Shown here piece after piece: positions 18,668 to 27,028 of a stretch of 64,000 nucleotides of DNA; position 1 is the first letter of the stretch; each line of letters begins with the position of its first letter. Source of the DNA: Neopusillimonas maritima (GTDB lineage Bacteria > Pseudomonadota > Gammaproteobacteria > Burkholderiales > Burkholderiaceae_B); the NCBI RefSeq assembly GCF_040930455.2, contig NZ_CP170494.1; one strand, 5' to 3'. Under the pieces are notes generated by a model. The model had not been told where the DNA came from, made no database searches, and was given only the letters and a program-made list of their open reading frames with translations. The position numbers and the translations under genes were made by a program.

Positions 18668-18696
18668 AATATATGCAGATGCATACAATGAGTTAA
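18668..18696 (-). promoter_or_regulatory. Candidate promoter and operator of the dehydrogenase/NitT operon
   Basis: On the minus strand TTAACT (18691-18696) and TATATT (18668-18673) are separated by exactly 17 bases. The inverted repeat TATGCA-GA-TGCATA (18672-18685) sits in the spacer and touches the -10, which is where a MarR repressor would act. The operon ends in a MarR gene. Pairing this site with that regulator is an inference. Confidence 0.55.
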
Positions 18697-18793
18697 CAGT
18701 AAGGGATTTGGAATCTAACCAACAATAAGGGTTAGTGCGGATTTTGCCGAAAAACGGGATGGGGATTTCCCGAGGCGGGAAAACGGTGACCTG

Positions 18794-19264
18794 TTAATAC
18801 ATTGACGCAACGACAACAATAACCAGACCCAGGACCATATTGACGGTAACCCATTTGCGTACCCGAGACAGTGCCGCAGCAGCCGATGGCCAATCTGCCG
18901 TGGAGACAGCCTCAACCATGGGCGGATAAAGCCTGAAACGAATCACAAAAAAGATAACAACCATGACAACGCCCAACGTAGCCATAATTGTCCAGGCCAA
19001 GGGCATATTAAACTCCATGCCTGCCTGCACCATAACTTTGGCTGCCCTGCCAATCATCCATAACCCCGTAGCCAACACAATCAAGGCAGCCCAAAGTACA
19101 TGGCCAAAAAACCGTTTTAAGACACTGCACATAAGCGCGAGCCGGGTGGGCGGATCAAATTCAGTCAAGGACGGGCGCAAATAAAAATGCGCAAACACCA
19201 TACCGCCAACCCATAGAACCACTGCCAGAACATGCAGCGTTTTTAATAATGCGTCTAAAACCAT
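18794..19264 (-). CDS. CopD family membrane protein
   Basis: 156 residues with four predicted membrane helices. The start LLKTLHVLAVVLWVGGMVFAHFYLRPSL is typical of CopD/YebZ-like domains, with conserved His residues in helix 1. The later helices are GHVLWAALIVLATGLWMI, LAWTIMATLGVVMVVIFFVI and VTVNMVLGLVIVVVASMY. CopD relatives are linked to copper transport, but short stand-alone members like this have no proven role. Only a gene for an unrelated dehydrogenase lies downstream. An inverted repeat TTTCCCG-AGG-CGGGAAA (18766-18782) lies just past its stop and may help end its transcript. Confidence 0.75.
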   Translation of the reverse strand: MVLDALLKTLHVLAVVLWVGGMVFAHFYLRPSLTEFDPPTRLALMCSVLKRFFGHVLWAALIVLATGLWMIGRAAKVMVQAGMEFNMPLAWTIMATLGVVMVVIFFVIRFRLYPPMVEAVSTADWPSAAAALSRVRKWVTVNMVLGLVIVVVASMY

Positions 19265-19295
19265 GTGGCCACCTCTTTAAGCGTTAGGGTCTAGC

Positions 19296-19335
19296 GTACC
19301 AAAAGAAAAACCCGCAAGGGCAATTACCTTTGCGG
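19296..19335 (-). terminator. Rho-independent terminator, minus strand, ahead of the CopD-like gene
   Basis: Read on the minus strand, CCGCAAAGG-TAATTG-CCCTTGCGG forms a stem of about 8 bp followed by GTTTTTCTTTT. It stops minus-strand transcription just before the CopD-like gene. No minus-strand gene now lies between it and the tRNA terminator, so it probably belonged to something lost or displaced. Confidence 0.6.
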
Positions 19336-19352
19336 ATTCTTAAAAATTAAAT

Positions 19353-19368
19353 GCCAGAACGTTCTGGC
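19353..19368. repeat. 16-bp perfect palindrome
   Basis: GCCAGAAC followed directly by GTTCTGGC is a perfect 16-bp palindrome. It lies 9 bases before the ATG of the frameshifted gene at 19377. It could be a repressor or invertase-type site for that gene. No function is known. Confidence 0.5.
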
Positions 19369-19376
19369 GGCGATAA

Positions 19377-19978
19377 ATGAAATTCTTCAAGTAAATTCCG
19401 AATCCACTGTTAGCTTAGTTGGTGGAAATATTGAATTCCCATATGCACTAAATCTACTCCTAAGTGGGGTAGTTAAATATCGATATTCATTCTACTTCCC
19501 CGATGGAGAATGGAAACGTAACCTCATACCTGATTTGAGAGAAGTTCTGCGTACTGTCCCCCATTACCAAATCACCATTGCAAGGACAATCGATAGCAAG
19601 AGGAGCAAGAAACGCCTTAGAGACGCTGAACCACAAATCTATTTAATGACTTTCAGTTATGGACGGATTGACTACAAATCCTATCCGCAAGTTGCCGAGT
19701 TTCTTCGCAAGAATGATGTAAAGCTTAAAAAAGATGGATTTCCTATGAGGGAAGAAAGGATTTGGTTTTTCGCTAAAAGGCTCCGTGACAACCCCCTGGA
19801 TGATTTCAATTCTTACCTAGGAGATGATCACAATTTAAAGAGGCTAACTGAGCTAAACAAGGCTCAGAGGCCAAGCCCAGTAGTCCCTCTACCTCGTTTA
19901 CCAAGGAAAAATGCAAAAAATCAATCCTGGCCTAAAGGTGCTGAAGATGACGAGAACGAGCTGGACATCAATTTTTGA
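19377..19978 (+). pseudogene. Unrecognised protein gene, probably frameshifted near its start
   Basis: The frame ending at 19978 is open back to 19295, yet the first usual start in it is a TTG at 19535 (147 residues). Upstream of that TTG the same frame still reads as protein, including VSLVGGNIEFPYALNLLLSG and YSFYFPDGEWKRNLIPDL. An ATG at 19377 opens in the +1 frame as MKFFK and then hits TAA at 19392. A one-base change near 19390 would join it to the long frame and give about 200 residues. The C-terminal part is charged and proline-rich, ending GAEDDENELDINF. I do not recognise the family. Base composition is AT-richer than the neighbours. If intact, the TTG at 19535 would be the start. 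Confidence 0.5.
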
Positions 19979-20310
19979 CGCCAACCCTTGAACACACAAG
20001 CTTTAGTAGCTAGATATTTGCAAAAAATGGCATTTTCTACCCCTCTACAGCCACTAGGCGCTAAGCGCTGTAGCCCTATATACAAGGCTTGTAAAACAGG
20101 CCCTGAATCAGAGAATAGATCGTTCTGACTTTTACAGTCCAAGCCAAGGCTGAAACTGATGCAATTAAGAGTTTGAAGCGACGACGACGCGAAGCCTTAG
20201 TGACACCACTACATCAAAGCCGCACCTGCGTAACGCATGTTCACTCTGGGAGCTTTAGAATAGGAGAATATAGCCACATGATTGGGTAGAAAACCTGGGT
20301 AGAATCGAAC
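19979..20310. other. Non-coding stretch between the unknown gene and tRNA-Ser
   Basis: About 330 bases with no convincing gene. It holds one clear inverted repeat, CTACAGC (20045-20051) and GCTGTAG (20067-20073), with AGGCGCTAAGCGCT nested in the loop. No copy of the tRNA 3' end that would mark an att site was seen. Confidence 0.5.
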
Positions 20311-20345
20311 AAAAAAAATCCTCGTAACCCGTTGAGTTACAAGGA
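20311..20345 (-). terminator. Terminator of tRNA-Ser
   Basis: On the minus strand TCCTTGTAAC (20336-20345) and GTTACGAGGA (20319-20328) pair with one G-U, followed by TTTTTTTT. It is 12 bases past the tRNA 3' end. Confidence 0.8.
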
Positions 20346-20356
20346 CTTTTCAATAT

Positions 20357-20449
20357 TGGCGGAGATGGAGGGATTCGAACCCTCGATACGGGTATAAGCC
20401 GTATGCTCCCTTAGCAGGGGAGTACCTTCAACCACTCGGCCACATCTCC
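20357..20449 (-). tRNA. tRNA-Ser (anticodon GCU)
   Basis: 93 bases including encoded CCA. The acceptor stem is GGAGATG/CATCTCC. The anticodon stem CTCCC/GGGAG holds the loop CTGCTAA, anticodon GCT, reading AGC/AGU codons. A long variable arm (CATACGGCTTATACCCGTAT) is typical of serine tRNAs, and the T-arm contains GGTTCGAATCC. It lies just downstream of lysC on the same strand and beside an AT-richer insert; serine tRNAs are frequent integration targets. Confidence 0.95.
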
Positions 20450-20512
20450 AGTTAAGCTCAATATTCTAGCATAAGAATACGCACTTAATTCATGCCTTAG
20501 AGGTGAAACTAC

Positions 20513-21799
20513 TTAAGTTTCGTCAGTTTCATCCACCACAGGAATATCGCCGTCTTGGTCGAGCCCAAAAGCTTTGTGCAAAGCACGCACGGCCAATTCC
20601 ATGTATTTATCGCTGATCACCACCGACGTTTTGATCTCGCTGGTACTGATCATTTGAATATTAATGCCCTCTTCACTTAGCGTGCGGAACATAAGGCTGG
20701 CAATACCGACGTGGCTGCGCATACCAATACCCACCACCGATACCTTGCAGACTTTTTCGTCGGCCTGAACTTCGCGTGCACCAACGGCAGGCGCGACCTG
20801 GTTCTTCAACACTTCAAGCGCACGAGGGAAGTCGTTGCGGTTTACGGTAAATGAAAAGTCGGTTGTGCCATGAACCGATTGGTTCTGCAGGATTACATCG
20901 ACGTTGATATTGGCCGCGGCAACAGGACCAAGAATTGAGTAGGCAACGCCCGGCTTATCCGGAACCGCCAATAGCGTCAGTTTGGCCTCATCACGGCTGA
21001 AGGCAATGCCCGAAACAACGGCTGCTTCCATTTTCTGGTCATCCTCAAAAGTAATTAGAGTGCCTGAATTCATTTCCTCTTCAAGCGGCATCAGGGGGTC
21101 GGTAAGCGACGACAACACACGCACTGGAATGCGGTATTTACCGGCAAACTCAACTGAACGAATTTGCAGCACCTTGGAACCCAGCGACGCCATTTCCAGC
21201 ATTTCCTCAAAGGAAATAACGTTTAACCGACGGGCCTGGGGTACAACACGCGGGTCGGTGGTATAAACGCCATCGACATCGGTGTAAATCAAACATTCCT
21301 CAGCACCAATGGCAGCGGCAATGGCCACCGCCGAGGTATCCGAGCCGCCCCGCCCCAACGTGGTGATATGACCTTCGTCGTTGATGCCTTGGAAACCTGT
21401 TACGACGACTACACGACCTTCGGACAGGTCGCCTTTAATGCGGGTGTCGTCGATAGAGGTAATACGCGCTTTCGTATAGGCGGCATCGGTTTTCACAGGA
21501 ACCTGCCAACCGGTATAACTGCGGGCCGGAACGCCCTGCGCCATTAACGCCATCGCCAGCAGTGCGCTACTGGCTTGCTCGCCGGTTGCAGCCAGCATGT
21601 CTTGCTCGCGCTCATTCGGCTGCGGGGAAATTTCCTTGGCCAAGCCGAGCAAACGATTCGTTTCACCCGACATGGCGGAAGGCACCACTACAACCTGGTG
21701 CCCCGCTGCATGCCACTTGGCCACCCGCTTGGCCACGTTCTGGATGCGCTCAACCGAGCCCATCGAAGTACCGCCATATTTATGAACTATCAGGGACAT
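20513..21799 (-). CDS. lysC: Aspartate kinase
   Basis: 428 residues, first enzyme of lysine, threonine, methionine and diaminopimelate synthesis (aspartate to 4-aspartyl phosphate). The kinase domain starts IVHKYGGTSMGSVERI and contains VTGFQGINDEGHITTLGRGGSDTSAVA, quoted here by its core GRGGSDTSA. It also contains YTDVDGVYTTDPR. Two C-terminal ACT domains (about 265-340 and 345-415; KPGVAYSILGPVAAANINVD and VGIGMRSHVGIASLMFR) provide feedback control by amino acids. The start is ATG at 21799. Order with tilS and accA matches other Alcaligenaceae. Confidence 0.97.
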   Translation of the reverse strand: MSLIVHKYGGTSMGSVERIQNVAKRVAKWHAAGHQVVVVPSAMSGETNRLLGLAKEISPQPNEREQDMLAATGEQASSALLAMALMAQGVPARSYTGWQVPVKTDAAYTKARITSIDDTRIKGDLSEGRVVVVTGFQGINDEGHITTLGRGGSDTSAVAIAAAIGAEECLIYTDVDGVYTTDPRVVPQARRLNVISFEEMLEMASLGSKVLQIRSVEFAGKYRIPVRVLSSLTDPLMPLEEEMNSGTLITFEDDQKMEAAVVSGIAFSRDEAKLTLLAVPDKPGVAYSILGPVAAANINVDVILQNQSVHGTTDFSFTVNRNDFPRALEVLKNQVAPAVGAREVQADEKVCKVSVVGIGMRSHVGIASLMFRTLSEEGINIQMISTSEIKTSVVISDKYMELAVRALHKAFGLDQDGDIPVVDETDET

Positions 21800-21864
21800 C
21801 TTTTCCTCTGAATTGTGTGTGTGTTGTCGCTAATGTCCGACAAATAAAACCATCAATTGTAACA

Positions 21865-22881
21865 TCAGCAGCCGGTTTTGCCGACCCCCTGCAGGCATAC
21901 CCGACCTTTTTCGCAACTGATAATATGGCCTGCATGACGCAAACGCATATGGCGATCATGCCCCAAGGCGTGCAGATTGCGCAGCTGTTTGATGAGCTCA
22001 TTCAAGCGTGCCTCGGAAGGCATCGGCAAGCCATGAAACTGAAGCCAATAACGTAAAACATGCGATTGGCGGGCCGGGCTTAATGCGCGCCACCGCGCCA
22101 GGGCAAAACTGGTTTTATCCGCCGAAGGTTCCAGTGTGTCGAAATCGTTTAACGCGACTTCCTGAAGAATTTCACGGGCTTGCGCGCTTTGCCGCGCATG
22201 GCGCACGACATTTGCCCGCCAAGCCGGCCAACGCTCATCGAGTTCCGGCACTAAACGGCCTCGCAACGCGCTACGGGTATAGTGATCTTGGTGGTTACTG
22301 GGGTCGGCAACCGGATACCAGCCGGTTTGCGCAGCATATTCATCCGCCACTGCCTCAAGGGTTTTACGTGGCACATCAAGCCACGGGCGAATCAGACATA
22401 AATCACCCCGCGTAGACACAGGCGACATGGCAGCCAGGCCATGCGGGCCGGCACCACGCAACAACCGTAATAAAACCGTTTCCGCCTGGTCGTTTTGATG
22501 ATGGCCCAGCAATAAATGCGAAACCTGCACTTTGTCGGCAAGCTGCGCGAGCGCGCGGTAACGACCTTCGCGCGCCGCCGCCTCTATACCCTTTCCGCCT
22601 TTTAATTCAATGCCGATGCGAATACTGTGACAGGGCATTTGAAGTTGGTGCGCCAGATCGTGCACGCGGTGCTGCCATTGATCGGCCGCATCGTGTAACC
22701 CATGATGAACGTGAAACAGGTGCAATGTTATGCCATGGGCACGCGCCCAATAGCAAGCATGTACTGCCAACATAGATGAGTCGACACCACCACTGACGGC
22801 CACACCCAGCGACCTCTTCGACGACGGCGCCTGGGCTACAGCTTTCTTTATGAGGTCGACCAGGCCTGGATCAGGAAACAT
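21865..22881 (-). CDS. tilS: tRNA(Ile)-lysidine synthase
   Basis: 338 residues. It modifies C34 of the CAU-anticodon isoleucine tRNA to lysidine with ATP and lysine. The P-loop VAVSGGVDSSMLAVHA is near residue 27, with HVHHGLHDAADQWQ and LLLGHHQNDQAETVLLRLLRGAG following as in the family. The C-terminal part is shorter than in E. coli TilS (432 residues), and an unknown part of the substrate-binding tail domain is missing or reduced. Essential in most bacteria. It is in line with accA upstream and lysC downstream. Confidence 0.93.
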   Translation of the reverse strand: MFPDPGLVDLIKKAVAQAPSSKRSLGVAVSGGVDSSMLAVHACYWARAHGITLHLFHVHHGLHDAADQWQHRVHDLAHQLQMPCHSIRIGIELKGGKGIEAAAREGRYRALAQLADKVQVSHLLLGHHQNDQAETVLLRLLRGAGPHGLAAMSPVSTRGDLCLIRPWLDVPRKTLEAVADEYAAQTGWYPVADPSNHQDHYTRSALRGRLVPELDERWPAWRANVVRHARQSAQAREILQEVALNDFDTLEPSADKTSFALARWRALSPARQSHVLRYWLQFHGLPMPSEARLNELIKQLRNLHALGHDRHMRLRHAGHIISCEKGRVCLQGVGKTGC

Positions 22882-22902
22882 GGTGCCCTGGCACGCAACG
22901 GA

Positions 22903-23868
22903 TTAAGCGCGCGCCTCTTGGTAGCGGCCATACGACATCAACCGCTGTAAACGATGCTCAAGCATTTGTTCGGTCGTCATGTTGGCCACCTGACGATACG
23001 CGTCGGCCAGCGCACGCCCAAGGCTGCGCGCCATGGCGACCGGATCGCGATGGGCACCGCCAACCGGCTCTTCAACCACCTGATCGACCAGGCCCAACTC
23101 TTTCAAGCGGGGAGCCGTAATAGCCAAAGCTTCAGCCGCTATGGGGGCCTTGTCGGCACTGCGCCACAAAATGGAAGCACAGCCTTCAGGAGAAATAACG
23201 GCATACGTGGCGTACTGCAGCATCATGACGGCATCGCCCACCGCGATGGCCAAAGCGCCACCCGAGCCGCCTTCCCCGATAATGGTCGTAATAATCGGTA
23301 CACGCAACTCAGCCATTGCATACAAGTTATGCCCGATGGCCTCGGATTGACCACGCTCTTCAGCACCGATCCCGGGATAAGCGCCCGGTGTATCCACGAA
23401 CGTAAATACCGGCAAACGGAATTTTTCCGCCAAGCGCATCAAACGCATGGCTTTGCGATAGCCTTCCGGACGCGGCATGCCAAAATTACGCATTGACCGC
23501 TCTTTGGTGTCGCGCCCTTTCTGGTGGCCAATCACCATACAAGGTGTCCCATTGAAGCGCGCCAAACCACCTACGATTGACTGGTCGTCGGCGTACATGC
23601 GGTCGCCGTGCAACTCGTGAAAATCGGTAAAAAGCTCGCGGATGTAATCAAACGTGTACGGCCGTTGCGGATGACGGGCAACCAGCGCGGTTTGCCAAGG
23701 TGTCAGTTTTGCGTAGATACTTTTTGCAAGCGTCTGGCTTTTCTGTTGCAGGCGCCCCACTTCGTCTGAAATATCCACTGCCGAGTCGGCCTGCACGTAG
23801 CGCAATTGCTCGATCTTGTGCTCCAGCTCGGCCAGAGGCTGTTCGAATTCGAGAAAGGTATTTCGCAT
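22903..23868 (-). CDS. accA: Acetyl-CoA carboxylase carboxyltransferase subunit alpha
   Basis: 321 residues, full family length. With AccD it transfers the carboxyl group from biotin to acetyl-CoA to form malonyl-CoA for fatty-acid synthesis. Hallmarks are FLEFEQPLAELEHKIEQL, ELHGDRMYADDQSIVGGLAR, FGMPRPEGYRKAMRLM and FVDTPGAYPGIGAEERGQSE. GEGGSGGALAIAVGDAVMMLQ and SPEGCASILW follow. It lies 21 bases before tilS. Confidence 0.98.
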   Translation of the reverse strand: MRNTFLEFEQPLAELEHKIEQLRYVQADSAVDISDEVGRLQQKSQTLAKSIYAKLTPWQTALVARHPQRPYTFDYIRELFTDFHELHGDRMYADDQSIVGGLARFNGTPCMVIGHQKGRDTKERSMRNFGMPRPEGYRKAMRLMRLAEKFRLPVFTFVDTPGAYPGIGAEERGQSEAIGHNLYAMAELRVPIITTIIGEGGSGGALAIAVGDAVMMLQYATYAVISPEGCASILWRSADKAPIAAEALAITAPRLKELGLVDQVVEEPVGGAHRDPVAMARSLGRALADAYRQVANMTTEQMLEHRLQRLMSYGRYQEARA

Positions 23869-23901
23869 AAGTACTTTGTTTTCCAGTTTGGTTTTACGAC
23901 T

Positions 23902-24549
23902 TTAGTGCGACTGGGCACCGGAATCAAGGCTGCGCCACATATACCATGTTGCAACCGTACGCCAGGGTGCCCACGCCTGCGCTACCTCGCGGGCCTCAAA
24001 GCGCGAAACAGGCTCACCACTAAAGTAGTGTAAAGAAATTGCCTTAATCAAACCAGCGTCGTCCAGCGGCAATACGTTGGGTCGCTGTAAATTGAAAATC
24101 AAAAACATTTCAGCCGTCCAGCGTCCGATGCCCCGAATCGTGCACAACGAAGCGATGACCTCTTCATCATCCATCCCGGCCCAGGCGGCAGGGCGAACTT
24201 TCCGTTCAGCAAACCGCACGGCCAAATCGGATACGTACTCCGCCTTACGCCGAGACAACCCGACACTGCGCAATGTATCGAGATCGTGCTTCAAAACGGC
24301 GGCCGGCGAAGGGCGGCGGCCGCATAAGCCCGTGAACCTGCCCCATATACTATCAGCAGCCTTGGTTGACACCTGCTGACTAATGATGGCCCGTGCCAAT
24401 GTCATGAAAGGCGGGAAAGGCGGCTTTAAACTATCACTTTGGTAAGCCGGAATAATTTTACGAAGAATTCGGTCTCGTCGCATTAATTGCTTCGATGCCT
24501 CATCCCAAAATTCCGGTTTATGTGCAGGGACTTCCAATTGATTGGACAT
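23902..24549 (-). CDS. DNA-3-methyladenine glycosylase (HhH-GPD family)
   Basis: 215 residues, an AlkA-type base-excision repair enzyme of the helix-hairpin-helix GPD superfamily. The hairpin reads CTIRGIGRWTAEMFLIF, followed by the loop LPLDDAGLIKAI with the catalytic Asp. The N-terminal part has FMTLARAIISQQVSTKAADSIW. It lacks the N-terminal domain of E. coli AlkA, as is normal for this shorter class. It removes alkylated purines from DNA. It sits 33 bases upstream of accA and 21 bases after cysS on the same strand. Confidence 0.9.
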   Translation of the reverse strand: MSNQLEVPAHKPEFWDEASKQLMRRDRILRKIIPAYQSDSLKPPFPPFMTLARAIISQQVSTKAADSIWGRFTGLCGRRPSPAAVLKHDLDTLRSVGLSRRKAEYVSDLAVRFAERKVRPAAWAGMDDEEVIASLCTIRGIGRWTAEMFLIFNLQRPNVLPLDDAGLIKAISLHYFSGEPVSRFEAREVAQAWAPWRTVATWYMWRSLDSGAQSH

Positions 24550-24570
24550 AAAGTTGTTCAGCTACCTATT

Positions 24571-26019
24571 CTATGCCCGCCGCCACTGGGTGACACCACC
24601 CGGCTTATCCTCAAGCTCAACCCCGGCCTGGCGTAATTGTTCGCGAATCATGTCTGCGCGGGCAAAATCACGCGCCTTTTTAGCTGCGCTACGTTCCTCA
24701 ACCAACGCGTCGATGCGCGAATCATCGAACGTTTCGAATGATTCAGACTGGCCAATATAGCGGCTTGCGCAGCGCGAATAAACCGCCGGATCCACCTGTA
24801 ACAGCCCCAGAACCGCACCCAACGCCTTCAACAAACCCGCAACGCGCGATGAACCCGTGCGATTCACCTCGCCGGCCAGTTCGAATAAAACAGCTACCGC
24901 ACCCGACGTGTTGAAGTCATCGTTCATTGCATCGCGAAAACCCGACACTTCGGGTGCCGACCAATCGATTTCAACGTCTTCCGGCGCAACATTCAATAGC
25001 GTTTGATACAACCGGTCGAGCGCATTTTGGGCATCGCGCAGATTATCGGGGGTGTAATTCTGAATACTACGATAATGATTGCGCACGATGAAAAAGCGCA
25101 ACATTTCAGCTTCGCGCGCATTGGCTTGATACTGCGCAGCACTCTCATGGATAGCGCTGGCCGCGGCGATGGTGTCGCGAATCGTACGGAAGTTACCCAG
25201 CGACTTCGACATTTTGTCGGCATCCACCATCAACGGACCGCAATGCATCCAGGTATTGGCCAGTTGTGTACCGAAAGCCCCTTCGGACTGGGCTATTTCG
25301 TTTTCATGGTGCGGAAATTTCAGGTCGGGCCCACCACCGTGAATATCCAGTGGAATTCCCAGCAAAGCGCGACTCATGGCCGAACACTCGATGTGCCACC
25401 CCGGGCGCCCCAGACCATAGGGCGACGACCACTTCGACTCTTCCGGCTCATCTGGTTTGGCCGACTTCCACAGCACAAAATCAAGCGGATCCCGTTTATC
25501 GGAATCAACGGCAACCCGTTCACCGGCCCGCAAATCATCAAGCGACTTGCCCGACAACTTGCCATACCCTTTAAAGCTTCGTACAGCGTAATTCACATCG
25601 CCACTGTTTGCGCGGTATGCCAAGCCTTTTTCTTCAAGGCGACCGATAATATCGAGCATGGCACCCACGTGCTCCGTCGCCAGAGGCTCGGAATCGGGTG
25701 GCTGCACGCCCAATGCCGCCTCGTCGGCGTGCATGGCATCTATGTAGTAAGACGTCACCTCGCCCAGCCGCTGTCCTGTTTGCACCGCTTTGCGAATGAT
25801 CTTGTCGTCGATATCGGTAATATTGCGCACATAATGTACGTCGTAACCTAACACGCGCAGCCAACGTTGAATAACGTCGAAACTAACCAGCATGCGGGCG
25901 TGCCCCAGATGGCAGTAGTCGTACACGGTCATGCCGCATACATACATGCGGACACGGCCTGGTTCTACAGGTTGGAAAGGCTCTTTACGCCGGGAAAGGG
26001 TGTTATAAATGTGCAGCAT
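24571..26019 (-). CDS. cysS: Cysteinyl-tRNA synthetase
   Basis: 482 residues, class I aminoacyl-tRNA synthetase. The HIGH motif is HLGHA in CGMTVYDYCHLGHARMLVSF, with the zinc-binding Cys beside it. KMSKS is DADKMSKSLGNF, and GWHIECSAMS is present. The longest frame reaches 26133, but MLHIYNTLSRRKEPFQP at 26019 is the usual start of CysS and the 38 extra residues are not family-like. It is divergent from the TPR protein gene with a 118-bp intergenic region. Confidence 0.97.
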   Translation of the reverse strand: MLHIYNTLSRRKEPFQPVEPGRVRMYVCGMTVYDYCHLGHARMLVSFDVIQRWLRVLGYDVHYVRNITDIDDKIIRKAVQTGQRLGEVTSYYIDAMHADEAALGVQPPDSEPLATEHVGAMLDIIGRLEEKGLAYRANSGDVNYAVRSFKGYGKLSGKSLDDLRAGERVAVDSDKRDPLDFVLWKSAKPDEPEESKWSSPYGLGRPGWHIECSAMSRALLGIPLDIHGGGPDLKFPHHENEIAQSEGAFGTQLANTWMHCGPLMVDADKMSKSLGNFRTIRDTIAAASAIHESAAQYQANAREAEMLRFFIVRNHYRSIQNYTPDNLRDAQNALDRLYQTLLNVAPEDVEIDWSAPEVSGFRDAMNDDFNTSGAVAVLFELAGEVNRTGSSRVAGLLKALGAVLGLLQVDPAVYSRCASRYIGQSESFETFDDSRIDALVEERSAAKKARDFARADMIREQLRQAGVELEDKPGGVTQWRRA

Positions 26020-26137
26020 CTGCGCTATGGCTCGCGTTTGAGTTTCAAGCAAGGCTAAAATGGCGGTCGATAAGTATAGCAATTCCACATGGAACCGGCT
26101 TTTGTGGCTGGATACCTTTTTTTCACAGGACACATCA

Positions 26138-26797
26138 GTGCGTCAAATTATTGGTCGAATTTGTTTATCTGTCATTCTGGCACTGCCCGTATTTGCGGTT
26201 CCATCGCAAGCCATCGCCCAAACAACGGACAATGCAGATGAGAAACTTTTTAACGACCCGCCTGCCGCCGATAAGGGCTGGCAGGGGCTGGCCAACGTCC
26301 TCGAAGCGCTCTCACCGGGCGTGGACACCTCGCTACCGCTAACGCCTTCTCAAATTACCGACCGCATTGAACAAATGATTAACCAGGGGCGAGCGCAAGA
26401 AGCATTGGAAATTATCCAGAAACGCAAAGCCCAACGCGCAGAATCGCAAGCGCTGGGCGAAGATGTGCAACTCATGTTTCTTCACGCGCGGGCCCTGGCT
26501 GCCACCGGGCGCGAAAATGAGGCTGAACAAATCTATCGCGACATGACCATCACCTACCCTGAGCTGCCTGAGCCTTGGAATAACCTTGCTTCAATTTACA
26601 TTAAGCAAAAACAGCTTGATCGGGCCCAGGACGCGCTCTCAATGGCACTTTCCGCCTTCCCCGAGTACGATTTGGCCCGATACAATTTAGGCCAGGTGCA
26701 GCTTATGCAAGCCTACGAGTCTTTCTCCCAGGCGAGGCAATCAGGTATTGCAGATGCAGCCCAGAAAGCACAAGAAATCCAACGCATCCTGGAATAA
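26138..26797 (+). CDS. TPR repeat protein, exported
   Basis: 219 residues from a GTG at 26138 with AGGA 7 bases upstream. This start gives a clean signal peptide (IIGRICLSVILALPVFAVPSQAIAQ). A frame start at 26060 would put 26 non-signal residues in front and is rejected. The body has tetratricopeptide repeats, for example HARALAATGRENEAEQIYRDM and EPWNNLASIYIKQKQLDRAQ, implying a protein-binding scaffold in the periplasm. It begins the TPR - cyclophilin - lpxH cluster that is common in Alcaligenaceae. The exact partner is unknown. Confidence 0.8.
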   Translation: MRQIIGRICLSVILALPVFAVPSQAIAQTTDNADEKLFNDPPAADKGWQGLANVLEALSPGVDTSLPLTPSQITDRIEQMINQGRAQEALEIIQKRKAQRAESQALGEDVQLMFLHARALAATGRENEAEQIYRDMTITYPELPEPWNNLASIYIKQKQLDRAQDALSMALSAFPEYDLARYNLGQVQLMQAYESFSQARQSGIADAAQKAQEIQRILE

Positions 26798-26860
26798 GCA
26801 TCAGTGCCGACATTGGCTTTGGCCAACTGCATCCGCAGGCCCGATTCATTTCCGCATCAA

Positions 26861-27028
26861 ATGACAACCGTCTTTAATCGTTTTTTTGCCGCTTTCGCCG
26901 CCATGACGCAATTTACAAAAAACCTGTTTCGCAACGCTTTCTTTCTTTTGTTCCTAATGGCGTTTGCCACGTTTCTGAGTAGCGCGACAGCTGCCAATTC
27001 CAATAATCACTCAACACAAGGTGAGTCC
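26861..27028 (+). other. In-frame signal-peptide segment upstream of ppiB
   Basis: The frame of ppiB stays open upstream of its likely start to 26804. It encodes basic residues, then the hydrophobic core AFFLLFLMAFATFLSSATAA and a plausible cleavage site, then NSNNHSTQGES. In-frame ATGs are at 26861 and 26903, neither with a good Shine-Dalgarno sequence. It looks like the N-terminus of a periplasmic cyclophilin (PpiA) joined to a cytoplasmic one. It may give a secreted long form. Confidence 0.5.

Noticed and set aside
20281..20449. Possible att duplication of the tRNA-Ser 3' end
   Set aside because: The only similar run nearby (tagaatcgaac near 20300) matches too poorly. No convincing direct repeat was found.
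25003..25851. Long open frame of 282 codons antisense to cysS
   Set aside because: It lies wholly inside cysS in the opposite strand, has no Shine-Dalgarno sequence and no recognisable motif. It reflects the codon use of cysS.
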